DNA of 64,000 nt from Hyparrhenia diplandra. Its lineage: Eukaryota > Streptophyta > Magnoliopsida > Poales > Poaceae. This document shows positions 36,601 to 46,460 of this stretch, one piece after another; within the stretch, counting starts at the first letter, position 1, and every line of letters begins with the position of its first letter. The position numbers were made by a program, and so were the translations under genes. Location: the NCBI GenBank assembly GCA_015847255.1, contig JADLZK010009192.1, positions 102,111-166,110 of the forward strand, read 5' to 3'. Below the pieces are notes generated by a model. It worked only from the letters and a program-made list of their open reading frames with translations, did not search any database and was not told where the DNA came from.

Positions 36601-39451
36601 ATAATACCAGATTAGTAATTTAGTAAAAAAAAATTTGTTGTAGTACCCAAACACATAACAGTGTTACACGCACCTATGTAGCCTCACAAGTTTAATATAG
36701 TAAATAGAATCAATTTTCAGTTAAGAGAAGGATAGCAGCAAATGATACATGCCTGTCATATTACTTATATTTACAACAACAGTGTTTGCTTTATGGGACT
36801 GACAATAATCAGGCACGCCCCATGCTAATAATTCAACTAGCATTATGTGATATCAATCTACTCAAGAATGTCAACTCAGGAAAAGAAATCTTTCTCCTAT
36901 TCTCTCGCCACTACCATCAGCTCTCTACTACCTAACTCGTACAAAAACAACAGTACAAAAAAAGACGAGGGCCAGGTGGAAAGAGCATTACATATTCTTG
37001 TACGATGATGCATCTAGTCACACCACCATCCTACAGTGTATGATGGTGCATCTAATCACAACACCATCCAACAAAAGCTAGCAGGTAGAAGTCAATTGCA
37101 AACAATAGTAATCTTGCATTGACATTTCATCAGACACGTAGCCTACATGCAGTGGCACCACAAAGCAGCACGCACATCACAGCAGCGCAAGGAGCAAATC
37201 TCAGCACGCACATCGCAACAGCAGCACACACATCGTAGCACGCACATCGCAGCAACACATCACAGTAGCAGTGGCGAGTATGCCTCTGGAATCACCGCGA
37301 CACCGACAGTAAAAAGGGGAGCGAATCTCGGGGAGCAGAGGAACCACTTGCCTGTGTGCACCATCCGACGGGAATCCAGCCGACACAAAGAACAAACTCA
37401 CCTCCGTGGCGCCAGCGTAGCATGGGCCCATTCCCGGTCGCGGTGGAGCTCGAATCCGGCGATCGAGCAAGTGCACGCCTGGCCAACACAGACGAGAGGA
37501 GCCAGCCATGGGTCGCCCGCCTTAGCACACCACTAGCAGCCGTCGGTGGAGCAGCAGCCGCCGGTGGACCCGCTCTAGGCTAGGGTTTGGCCCGTGGGAC
37601 ACGCCGGGCTCGCTCATCTCCGTTCCTCACCAAACAGAGAGCTTCGCTCATATCCTTTCCTCACCAAACAGAGGAAATAAAGTTAGCTAGTGCCAGGAAG
37701 GGAGAGGAAGCTGTGATGAAACCACACTCACCCAAGGCAGAGGTAGCCGAACAGATGGCCGAGGAGGAGACGACACGAGGGCGGCGGCTGGAGGGAGGCT
37801 TCACGAGCGGCGCGGATGGCAGAGGACGGAGGGAGGCAAGGGGATGCGGCAGTGGCCCAGCGCCACGCCGCCACCGCAGCCGGTGCACCACGCGCGGTCG
37901 GAGGCGGCCAGAGATCTGGCGGAGACGGAGGAGCTATCAGATAACTGAGAGAGAGGAGTGGGAGAAGAACCAGAGAAGAGCAATGGGCCGACGACCCGAA
38001 TGAGTGTGTGGGGTGTTTAACGGGTCCGGTTTGCAAACAACCCACCCAATAACAAGAAGCGGACCCGTTTTCTCGTGACGTGCGTCTCCCTTCGCACGCG
38101 ACGCTCGCCTCCACGACGCGTGTAGCAAGACGAGGAAGACAGATTTCTTTCAACAGACCTATAGGAAATATGCAAAACAATTTGTGCAAGATTTTCATAT
38201 ACCATTTTATTCAAGCCCATGAGATGTGTGCTTCTTCATTCGTGTGAACTTAAAAGATCAGTCCTAACTTGTGTTTCTTTTTTTCTCCCTTCTTCTGAAT
38301 AGTATGATCTACCTATATCAGATTCAGTATCTCCCTTCAATCTTCTGTAAAGTCTAGTTTTCTTAATAAACATATGTTGTTTTTTTGTTTCTGCCCTTTC
38401 AGGACCCAAGGAATTCACTTCTGTGTTTTACAGTCTTCAGAACTGGAGAGTAAGATGAGCTACAACTTCCCTTTTCCCTTTACTTATATGTAAGCAAAAT
38501 TAAACCTTGAATTATTTAGTGAACTGATGTTTTGCTGTATTTTTTTCAGGCAATATTTGAGTGGTTTGATCGTGATCGAAATGGTAGGATTGACACATCA
38601 GAACTGCATGATGCTCTTCTCAGTCTGGGATATTCTGTCTCTCCAACCATGCTCAATCTGCTTGTGTCTAAATTTGACAAGACTGGGGGCAAGAGCAAAG
38701 CAATTGAATATGATAACTTCATTCAGTAAGAACCTTCCTTCAATCCAACTGCTGCTCATTTCTTAAATATGTTTTCTGAACCTTATCAGTAAGGAAATTA
38801 TTGTATTTCACAGTGTTGTTGTCATGGATGTTCATAACTGGTTGATATCTGAGTAGTAAGCTTGTCTGAAACTCCCTTTGTTCCAAATTGTAAGCTGCTT
38901 TTGACTTTTTTTTGGTTCATCAATTTTGCTATGTATCTAGAAATATAATTGTATCTAGATACATAGCTAAATGAATGTACCAAAAAAAAGTCAAAATGAC
39001 TTACAATTTGAAATGGAGGAAGTAACTAGTTAAAGATTTAAATAGACTGATTCGTTAATGAACTGTCGTGCTAAGTTCAGCTATGTCTTCTGATCAAGAC
39101 TATAGCGATGTCTAAAACTATGTATTTTTTAAATGTCCTATCTGCATTCAATTTGTCATGTACCACAAATTCTAATCGTGTTTTCTTGTTCTTCCTTTAC
39201 CTCTGCAGATGCTGCCTCGCTGTTAAGGTAACTAATGCCTGCACAATGTGCAAACCCAAACATTTCAGACTTCTCTTTGCATCTGATCTTGCAAATATGG
39301 TTATGATGAATCTTACCTGTTGTCATTTATTTGGATTACTTTTCAGGGACTGACTGAGAAGTTCAAGGAGCAGGACACTGCGTCCTCAGGGTCGGCAACT
39401 TTTACCTACGAGGCCTTCATGCTGACCATGCTCCCTTTACTCATCGCGTAG
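30614..39451 (+). CDS. EF-hand calcium-binding protein, CML49/50-like (penta-EF-hand type), intact
   Basis: Calcium sensor of plant cytosol or nucleus; partners unknown. Five exons: 30614-31190, 38403-38449, 38550-38725, 39209-39227 and 39347-39451, total 924 bp (307 residues and stop), every junction in phase. The N-terminal 130 residues are low-complexity: repeated SSSSEE blocks, then APTPPKPPSH repeats. The first EF-hand loop is in ADRDGSGVIDDKEL (exon 1) and a second in DRDRNGRIDTSELH (exon 3), both with standard Asp/Gly/Glu ligands; later hands are degenerate, as is usual in this group. The C-terminus FTYEAFMLTMLP fits grancalcin-like proteins. Intron 1 is 7.2 kb and carries transposon cargo. 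The start is the first ATG, just after a CT-rich leader. Confidence 0.85.
31255..31665. repeat. short direct repeat in EF-hand intron 1
   Basis: GTACTGCTAGTAGGCTAT at about 31258 and GTATTGCTAGTAGGCTAT at about 31607 begin two diverged units that both continue with AGCCTTT and TTAACACTGGCA or GTAACACTGGCA. Confidence 0.6.
32584..32894 (-). pseudogene. two captured RAD51-like exons in EF-hand intron 1
   Basis: On the minus strand, 32894-32800 encodes QLPLGQGGGEGKALY and DAEGTFRPQR, followed by a GTGATA donor. 32698-32584 encodes RFGLNGADVLENVAYARA and LLLEAASMMVETR, with AG and GTGAGC borders. Both match the core ATPase region of the recombinase RAD51, after its Walker A motif. The rest of RAD51 is absent. 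Since they lie antisense inside another gene's intron, next to an exon from a different gene, they are best read as fragments carried in by a Helitron or Pack-type transposon. Confidence 0.8.
33009..33071 (-). pseudogene. captured SCAMP-like exon
   Basis: A 63-bp, 21-codon open exon on the minus strand (KELSQWESDLRRRE) with AG before and GTACGC after. The motif resembles the cytoplasmic N-terminal coiled region of plant secretory carrier membrane proteins. It lies just upstream of the RAD51-like exons in the same orientation, making a chimeric cargo. Confidence 0.55.
33310..33505. repeat. low-complexity ACAATACAAG-type tract
   Basis: Imperfect repeats of ACAATACAA, ACAAGACAA and AAGGGACAA units over about 190 bp. 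The reverse strand shows apparent reading frames of hydrophobic low-complexity sequence that I do not accept as genes. Confidence 0.6.
33779..33915 (+). other. possible captured exon, unrecognised
   Basis: After TTTTTTGCAG, a frame from 33781 to a TGA near 33914 encodes an acidic stretch containing EMEELDSSMQNGLGSDD. It has a good acceptor but no recognised family and no partner exon. Could be a terminal exon fragment belonging to the transposon cargo. Confidence 0.3.
34040..35745. repeat. three dispersed direct repeats in EF-hand intron 1
   Basis: Units of about 95 bp at about 34048-34140, 34655-34745 and 35470-35562 share ATTGCAGTA.TT.AA.TGTGCAA, then TTTACTACT.ATAAA.ATGCAA. The first and third extend to about 270 bp, sharing ACAGGGAATA, AACATGCAAAT.AGGA, GGATATTCTT and TTCATTGGACTGAA or CTCATTGGACTGAA. 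Spacing about 610 and 815 bp. Non-coding. Confidence 0.75.
35161..36349 (-). other. possible captured exons, weak ankyrin-like signal
   Basis: On the minus strand, 36310-36230 reads GAVDDGLTDIVKFLLEVG, which has the look of an ankyrin repeat helix pair. 35426-35161 is GC-richer than its surroundings, exon-like, and ends at GCTACAG/GTAAAA. Neither carries a complete frame. They share orientation with the RAD51/SCAMP fragments. Confidence 0.3.
37140..37290. repeat. CAGCACGCACATC-type minisatellite
   Basis: CAGCACGCACATC, CAGCACACACATC and TAGCACGCACATC recur with short spacers from 37165 to 37270. Imperfect tandem repeat of about 12-26 bp. Confidence 0.6.
37291..38402. other. GC-rich end of EF-hand intron 1
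   Basis: 37320-38110 is strongly GC-rich compared with the rest of the intron and may be a captured first exon and leader on the minus strand. Overlapping frames on both strands look like composition effects. CCTCACCAAACAGAG is repeated at 37625 and 37660. Confidence 0.3.
38870..39024. mobile_element. Stowaway-like MITE in EF-hand intron 3
   Basis: ACTCCCTTTGTTCCAAATTG at the left mirrors CAATTTGAAATGGAGGAAGT at the right, with further inverted pairing (TAAGCTGCTTTTGAC and GTCAAAATGACTTA). CTCCCT.CGTTCC ends are the Stowaway signature. About 155 bp. Confidence 0.8.
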
Positions 39452-39609
39452 TGGCAGTTTACTCAAAAATCAAAACAAGCTTTATAAGCCTTTTGTTAAG
39501 TACTCTATGCCTGAGGTAGTTGTTGGTTGAACAGATGTTTTATGGATGGTGCCTGAGGGTGGCTCAGAAATTACTGCATTGTGAACTCATCAGTTTGTCC
39601 AATAAGAAC

Positions 39610-39722
39610 TACTCCTTCCATTCCAAATTATTTATATCTCAGATGACTACCACTATAATATATTTAGATAGTACATATTTATATGCATATCAAAAGCTAA
39701 ATAGTTTGAAATGGTAGGAGTA
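39610..39722. mobile_element. Stowaway-like MITE downstream of the EF-hand gene
   Basis: TACTCCTTCCATTCCAAATT...AATGGTAGGAGTA, flanked by TA on both sides as Stowaway elements are. About 110 bp. Confidence 0.8.
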
Positions 39723-39843
39723 CCCAATTCGGGCGCCACGACTCATTTCATTCCACGATTGTCCATAGCATTTCTAGGATTGTCAATAGCATTTATAAGT
39801 TGTGCCATCTGCTAGTGTGGCTCTAGAAAATTAGAATAAATAG

Positions 39844-39976
39844 TACTCCTTCCGTTCCAAATTGTAAGTCGCTTTTGACTTTTTAATATATCTATTTTGC
39901 TATGAATCTAATATTTGTAACAAAATGGATTAACCAAAAAAGTCAAAACGACATACAGTTTGGAATAGAGGGAGTA
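39844..39976. mobile_element. third Stowaway-like MITE
   Basis: TACTCCTTCCGTTCCAAATT at the left and TTTGGAATAGAGGGAGTA at the right, TA flanked, with internal inverted TAAGTCGCTTTTGAC and GTCAAAACGACATA. About 133 bp. It is related to the copy at 38870-39024 rather than to the nearer one at 39610. Confidence 0.85.
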
Positions 39977-40529
39977 TTTGGGATCACTAGTTGCAAGCAA
40001 GTTTTGCAGCTTGCTTTAACCTCAAATCATTGCTATGTTTGAGTCGATAGGGCGCTGCAAATCTCTAAGTTGGGAGCTACCCCAAAATTTGTACCCAGTT
40101 TTTAATGATCAATCTACTTGATTCCTATAATGTGAACTCTTCCATATAGGTCTCGTACTGTCCCAAGAGTAGTTAACAGCCAAAACGGATGAGCCTAGTG
40201 AGAAAAGGCCCAAGCCTTTGTAAAAAGCTGAACACTGCATATACACGCCATTTACACGAAGTGTGCCAACAAACACGCACGTGTCTAGAGCTAGAACTAG
40301 AACGGAGTCTGGCACAACGGGCAAGTCGATTTGTTGGACGTCGAGCTAACCACTTGTAGAGGCAGGAGACATGGAACTTGTGCTTGCACGTCTTGCACGC
40401 CAGCCGCGGCAGGCTATGGTTGCTGGCGTGGTGAATGCTGTAATACATGGAACTCTTTGTCGAAATTGCTCTTCCACATGTGGATCGCCTCTGCTATCGC
40501 GCCGTTCTGCAGAGAAATGTTTAGCTTGG
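39977..40529. other. intergenic sequence
   Basis: No convincing gene. A Cys/His-like minus-strand phrase at about 40330-40400 (CKTCKHKFHVSCLYKWL) resembles the end of a RING finger such as that of listerin-type E3 ligases, followed on the minus strand by a disrupted tail. It may be a small exon fragment. Confidence 0.35.
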
Positions 40530-41340
40530 GGCTGTTTGGTTGTTAGGGACTAGACTTTTTTAAAGTTGGGACTAAAAATATTTAGTCCCTACATGTTTGG
40601 TTTAGGGACTAAAAAATACATGAGTGTTTTATCGGAAAAATGAAGAAGACTGACAGGTGACGGCCGTGCTGCAACCTGCTCGTCTGGCCCTGGCCGCCGA
40701 CCAACGCGCAACCGCTCCCCACCGAACTCCCGCGTGCTGGACCAGACGGGCAACTTGGCCGTGGATCCGGGGCCGGAGGTCCACTCTGGCCGCCGCCCGG
40801 CAGTGCCTTAGCCGAGGAAAATGGCGGCGGCGCCATGGCCCGCCTGGGGGCAGGGGGCGGCGGCCTCGCCCGGACCAGGACGGGCCCCTCGTGGCCCAGC
40901 ACCCAACACGAGCACGAGCTCCACCCGCATGAGCACGAGGCCGACACTACCATGGAACCGCCCCTGTTCCTCCTGGCCGCGGCGACCGGCTTCGCTCGCC
41001 ATGGCCGCCACTGTCTCCTCCCTCTCCCACCTCCTCGCGCCCAAGCCACACCCAAAACTCACCCAAACTCCTCGCAACTCCCCCTCCCACCACATCACGA
41101 GCCCGCTCCCCGGCCGTGGGCGGCGTTCTCGCCGGGGGTTCGCCGCAAAGATCCGCCACGGCATCCCCGCCCAGGCACCCGGCCGCCTCGCCTCGTCAAC
41201 GGACCTAGCACAAGTGTGGAGGCGGAGCTAGCGGGCCGTCGGCGGGCGGGCATCGCCGGGGCGAGCCAACGGCGAAGGGATTCAGCCATGCACGGCGGAT
41301 GGGAAGGGAAAAAAAAAGTCCCATAAAGACTCTCCCACAG
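40530..41340. mobile_element. Tourist-like element carrying a possible transit-peptide exon
   Basis: The left end GGGGCTGTTTGGTTGTTAGG and internal GGGACTAAAA/TTTAGTCCC are of the Tourist/PIF MITE type; the matching right end is unclear (AAAAGTCCCATAAAGACTC near 41312). Inside, GC-rich DNA has an ATG at 41001 followed by MAATVSSLSHLLAPKP, then Ser/Pro/Arg-rich sequence typical of a plastid transit peptide, open to 41231. This may be a captured first exon. Confidence 0.4.
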
Positions 41341-43111
41341 GGGTTGAAAGGATCGAGATGCCTAAGAGGAGGGGGTTGAATTGGGCTAATCTAAAAATTT
41401 AACTCACAAATAAACCCTACTAGCGCATATTCACCCTCTTGTGCCTAAGTGTGATTCTAGCAACTACCGCACAAAGTTTTGCACCCTAAATTCCAATCCT
41501 ACTCTAACATGGCGATTCTAGGAATGTAAAGATATGAAATAGAATTGCGGAAAGTAAATGCGAAATGTAAAGAGAGGAAAGGACACGACGATGTTTTCCC
41601 GAGGTATCAAGGTGTCCCCACACCCCCCTAGTCCTCGTTGGAGCACTTTTCTTAAAGAGTATCGCTCCCCTTAGTCCTCACAAGGACCAAGTGCTCTCTA
41701 CGGGCTGATTCTTCGACTCTCCGTCACGGTGAATCACCCACAACCGCTCACAAGCTTGCTTGAGCCACCCACAAGCACCACCAGGTGATCTTCAAACCAT
41801 GAACCGCCACCAAGCTGTCTAGGTGATGGCGATCACCAAGAGAAACAAGCACGAACTCTCACTTAGACCTCAACCGAAGGAATATGGGATCGCTACGCTA
41901 GCTAGAAAACAAATTTTTTCTACCGATAAACCAAGGATCTACTGCTAGTTATAGATCACGGGATTACCACTAGACGCCGCAGGTGCGGCGGAAGTGTCGA
42001 CCTTCGGCGAAGATGTGCGCGTAGCAGCGGTGCCGTCGCGATTGCTCACGTCCGTCCTCCACGTGCGGTTCGTCCTTGTGCTCCAGATGCAGCACCTCCG
42101 AGGTATCCCACACGTACAGGGAGGAAGCGACGCGCCTCCGGACTGCTAGGTCCGCGAGGAGCAAGAGGCGAGGGCGTGGGCGGCGGCGGCTGCCAAAGTG
42201 GCGTGGATTGACCTAGCCCCGCGCCCACCTCTCATATATATAGGCGTCCCTAACAGGCTCTCGAGCTGGAGGCCCATTAGTAACGCTAAGCCTCGTCTAA
42301 TTGGATCAGATCCGAATTAGGCCTTCTTCCCCTTAAGCGTGCGACCCTATGGGCTCACGCACACATAGACATGGCCTGAGTACTACTCGACCAATAGCTG
42401 ATAGCGGCCTCTAGCAAGACGTGTCAACTCCCATGTGTACGCAACGATCATATCAGACGAACCACCACAAACTCATATACATGTTATTCCCTTGCCTCAC
42501 GATATTTGGTCCACCTCGTGGGTTAACACTTAACCCAAGCACGGCCATGCATTTCTTGATCCAATCAATCGAGTGGTCCAGTGATATCTCTCTCTCATGG
42601 AGAGGGGCAATTCCATCTTGATTGACTATGCCTCATAGCATGCTTCTTGACAAACCCGAAGACCACCTTTATAGCTACCCAATTATAGAGTAACGTTTGA
42701 TAGTCCCTAAGTAGGTCGTTTCACATCTTGAGTACATACGACAATCTCAGGTCTAAGGACATAACGTACATGATGTGTGAAGAGATAATAATAATATCTC
42801 ATGTCGGGTCTATCCAGCCCCATGTCATACATGTGCCCACACTATTAGTTTGACATCTCCATGTCTATGACTTGTGAAACATAGTCATCAACTAATATGT
42901 GTGCTGATCTAATATCCATGTGTGTCCTCACATGAACTCCGACCAGGGACAATTATAGAATAACAATACAAGTAAAGAGTCTCACAAACAATTCACATAA
43001 TTGCCAATCGATACAAGTTGTCTTTAATGGATATTCACGAAAACATAATATATCATGGATACAAGGTGATACAATCATCTCTATGATTATCTCTAGGGCA
43101 TATTTCCAACA
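41341..43111 (-). mobile_element. copia LTR sequence, minus strand, composite
   Basis: On the minus strand the LTR begins TGTTGGAAATATGCCCTAG at 43111, the start typical of the Angela/BARE copia group, just after a GTGGGAGATT purine tract at 43120-43112. Its other end is not certain: a CA end at about 41887 is possible. 41341-41886 also looks like LTR sequence (ATGCCTAAGAGG..GGG motif near 41360) and may belong to a different copia copy. Confidence 0.65.
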
Positions 43112-43131
43112 ATCTCCCACTTGCACTAGAG

Positions 43132-43762
43132 TTAATCTTGAAGATATCTAATACCCATATCTCTCATGTGCGCCTCATGCTTAGGCTGTGGAAGAGCCTT
43201 TGTCAAAGGATCTGCAACATTCAAATCCGTATGTATCTTGCATATCTTGATCTCACCCCTTTTGATGAACTCTCGAATGAGGTGAAATTTCCGCAGTACA
43301 TGTTTGTTCTTATGGTGATCCCTCGGCTCCTTAGCCTGTGCAATTGCGCCACTATTGTCACAATGAAGGTTCAATGGGCCACTTGCATTCGGAAACACAC
43401 CAAGCTCAATGAGAACTTCCTCATCCAAACACCTTCCTTTGCAGCTTCAGAAGCTGATATGTACTCGGCTTCAGCTGTAGAATCGGTCACTGCTTTTCGC
43501 TTGGAACTTTTCCAACTGACAGCACCACCATTTATTGTGAACAAATATCCCGATTGAGATTGTGAATCATCTGTGTCGTTTGGAAGCTAGCGTCGGTGTA
43601 ACAATTTACAACGAGCTCCTCCTCACCTCCATAGACTAGGGACACATCTTTAGTCCTTCTCAAGTACTTAAGAATGTTTTTAACAAGTGTCCGGTGACTC
43701 TCACCCGAATCAGCTTGGTACCTGCTTTCGCAAACATTTAGAGCATATGAGACATCCGGACG
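43132..43762 (-). pseudogene. copia pol C-terminus (RT end and RNase H), Angela-like, truncated
   Basis: Minus-strand frames read RT-end sequence (YALNVCESRYQAD, ILKYLRRTKD), then the RNase H region (TAEAEY-like, HCDNSGAIAQAKEPRDHHK, HVLRKFHLIREF) and the end VADPLTKALPQPKH. Frames shift several times. The match stops abruptly at about 43762, where CCGGAGCCTCCGGTC-type sequence from another source begins. Dead fragment, next to its own 3' LTR. Confidence 0.85.
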
Positions 43763-44018
43763 CCGCTAACCGGAGCCTCCGGTCAAAGGCCGAGCGTCCG
43801 GTCGGCCCAGAAGCACTTCTTCACCTCCGTCTTCTTGACTCCGTGAATTGCTTCAACTCCAACATGTCTCAAGCATGAATTGAGGTACCTAGTGCTAGAA
43901 AAACTCAAGTGTGCACCACAACTCGTCTCGACTCGCCTAGTTAGTCCAGAATTAGACAATATTTATCACAAGTAAACGAAAGTGATATAGGAGTTCAAAG
44001 TCTGAACAACTCCTAAGT
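43763..44018. other. unassigned fragment
   Basis: GC-rich CCGGAGCCTCCGGTCAAAGG motif followed by ordinary sequence. Probably a piece of another LTR. No gene. Confidence 0.3.
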
Positions 44019-44262
44019 TTAGGGGGTGTTTAGTTCCCATGCATCCACCCAAAAGTGCTACACCGTCACATCGAATTTCTTAATGCATGCATGAAGTATT
44101 AAATGTAGTTAAACAAAATAACTAATTACACAATTTGATTGAAAAGTTCGAGATGAATCTTTTGAACTAAGTTATTCCATAGTATGACAATAGTTATGAA
44201 ATACAAACGAAAAGTGATACAGTAGCCGAACCCAAAATATTTCACCAACTAAACACCCCTTA
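44019..44262. mobile_element. MITE, TTA-flanked, GGGTGTTTAGTT ends
   Basis: GGGGTGTTTAGTT on the left is inverted as AACTAAACACCCC on the right, and TTA flanks both ends, as PIF/Harbinger-type MITEs do. About 238 bp. A second copy, split by a MULE, lies at 46633-48785. Confidence 0.8.
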
Positions 44263-44324
44263 GCAAATTATATGCTTAACTTCCTGCACTGCTCTGCTTC
44301 CCTTCCTAGCTGAGTGGAGTGGAG

Positions 44325-44735
44325 TGGAGTACTTGTGCGTGGCTGGCTGCTTGAATCCCCACCCCCGCCCCCCATCACACCCCCACACACACACACACTT
44401 TTACAGATTTCGGGTGCAGCAGGGTGCAAAACTCAAAGGCTGCTGGAATTCATGGAGTATTGATCGCCTTGCCTGGCCTGGCGCAAAGGGAAGAGGGTGC
44501 AGGAACCGAAGGCGTCAGTTTCTTTTTTTTCTTTTTCTTTTTCTTTTTGACAACGTACTCCTACAGGAAGTATTTTCTCGCAACCTGTCCGGCGTTGTGC
44601 ATATAAACAGGAACACACCCTCGAACAGGAACGGGCACTGCAGCCGGCCGGAGAGAGCCATCCATCATCTTGCCACATGTCTCTGCCTTCCCGACTAGTA
44701 GAACTTGCCTTGTTCCCCACCGCCGCCGGAGAATC
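44325..44735. repeat. duplicate of the SINA-gene promoter and leader
   Basis: 44580-44735 closely matches 48855-48995, just upstream of the SINA-like start codon: GCATATAAA.AGGAACACACC, CTCGAACAGG, CTGCAGCCGGCCGGAGAGA and GACTAGTAGAAC.TGCCTT are all shared. The copy stops where the coding region would begin (GCCGGAGAATC instead of GCCGGAGATGG). 44325-44460 also matches 46550-46630. Confidence 0.8.
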
Positions 44736-44740
44736 TTGCC

Positions 44741-45888
44741 CCGGTGTGTTTGTTTGCTGGAAAAATAGCTAGCCAGGCCAGATTGGGCTCACTTCTTGCT
44801 GTTTGGTTGCCAAACCCATGGAGATAGCCAGGCCACAATGGGCCAGCCGTACCATCCTAGCCAGGCCAGGATCGAATTGCGGGGGTGCAATTCATTCATG
44901 GCCCGGCTCCGCGGGGCCCGGGCCGTGGCTCGTCTCACCGCTGGCGGCGCCTCACCGCTTCCCCCGCGTGTCCCGCCTCTCCACCGTGCTCACCGCTTGG
45001 TCGCAACTTCTTCCCCGCCGGGATCCCGCCTCGCACGAGACAACGGCTCCAACGCTGGTCTCCTCCCCCACCTCCCCGCATCTCGCGGCGTGGAGTGGTA
45101 CAGGCATGGTTCGGTCCTCGGCGGCGGCGGCGAGGGGCCCCCATGGGCGCGACCTCGACATTCGGATGTGGCTCCGACGAACACGACCTCGCCGGCGGAT
45201 GCGGCGCGGACGGCGGGGCTCCGTGCACGGTCTCCTTCACCGGTGCCACATCTGGCTGGGCTGGGGGCGGATCGGGGCTGGGTAGCGCGCTTGCCGCTCC
45301 TCTATGCGCCCTCGCGACGGATCCTCGTGGACGACGACGGCGAGCCTCGGAAGTCGCGACGCCTCGATGCTTGCGTCGGGGCCGGAAGGGCGTGCCTCGC
45401 CCCGCCGCCATGCGCTTTGAGGAGCCCAGCGTAGAAAGCGCTCCGCGAGCCGGGCGTGGCGTGTGTGTCGCCGTCCGTCGGCCGGCTACCGACCTCGCCG
45501 ATCATGACCGCCGCAGCCGCCATTGGAGTGGAATCAGGGGCAGATTTGGAGATGCTGTGGGGGACGGGCGGATTTGGAGACGCCATTGGAGTGGAATCGG
45601 GGGAAGCCAGGAAAGGAGAAAGAGGAACCGAGGGAGAGGGAGAATGGGAAAAGGTGTATGACATGTGGGCTCCACCATAGGGTAAGTTCACCAAACCAAA
45701 GAAGAGGTGACCATATCCAAAGAAACTAGCTAACCAAACACCCAATCTCTAAGCCGGGCTACAATGGGTCACCAAAATCAAAAACAACCAAACAAGTGGA
45801 GGTGGCTTGATTGATGCAGGCTAGGTCCGGCCGGACTAGATTGGGCCTAGCCAGGCTACATTGGGCATCACAACCAAACACACCCTAA
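44741..45888. mobile_element. DNA transposon with GGTGTGTTTG ends
   Basis: GGTGTGTTTGTTTG at the left is inverted as CAACCAAACACACCC at the right (ending about 45888). Subterminal phrases mirror (AGCCAGGC..GATTGGGC and GGGCCTAGCCAGGCTA...). The GC-rich core has overlapping long frames on both strands; none is recognisable, and a CATTGGAGTGGAATC unit repeats at about 45520 and 45585. Target duplication not seen. Confidence 0.6.
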
Positions 45889-45914
45889 ATACTCTGTGAA
45901 TGTGTATATTTCGG

Positions 45915-46460
45915 CTTATTTCAGCTTCACGGGCAAATAAAAAGACCAGTGGATTGTGCCATTATGGCTGCGGTTGCTGTTCCTTGTTATCATCAACTCA
46001 TGTAAGCAGCAGCTTAATTAACCTCTATGTTGGATCGATGCTGCTGATGAGCCGTTTTGGTTCGTTCCATATGAATATGTATACGTATGATGGATGCACG
46101 TAACGTACATGCAGCTCACGAGGTGCTTCCGTCGTCGGAGGTTGAGGGCGGCGCGTGCGACGCCATCTTCGATAGCTGCGTGGGGTCGTGCCTGCGCTGC
46201 TGCAAGCGCCATGGATTACACGGATTACACGGCAAGTGCAGCCTCAAGAAGCATGGTGACGCCTGCTACTGCTTGCGACGAGAAATGACACACGGTCCGG
46301 TCCGGTCCGCTCCGGCCGTGACTTCCCTGGTCGACTCGACTGACTCCTCCTGGACCCACGTAGTAGTCCGGCCCATTGCGCTGCATGTTGCATTGCACTG
46401 CATGCTGGCAATAGAGTGGAAGCCGAGCGCTCGCTGACAGCTTTCGGCGGGTGCAGTACA
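45915..46460 (+). pseudogene. broken defensin-like peptide gene, copy 2
   Basis: Compared with the copy at 29329, about 45 bp including the start codon is deleted (AGTGGATT joins directly to GTGCCATT), while the rest of the signal-peptide exon and its GTAAGC donor remain. Exon 2 begins after ATGCAG near 46114 and keeps the cysteine pattern (CDAIFDSCVGSC, RCCKRHGLHGLHGKC, GDACYC). The scaffold is nearly whole but the exon runs on past the usual end. Non-coding as it stands unless another start is used. Confidence 0.7.

Noticed and set aside
44885..45661. 258-residue frame and its overlaps
   Set aside because: Lies wholly within a transposon with GGTGTGTTTG ends, low-complexity, no recognisable domain, several competing frames.
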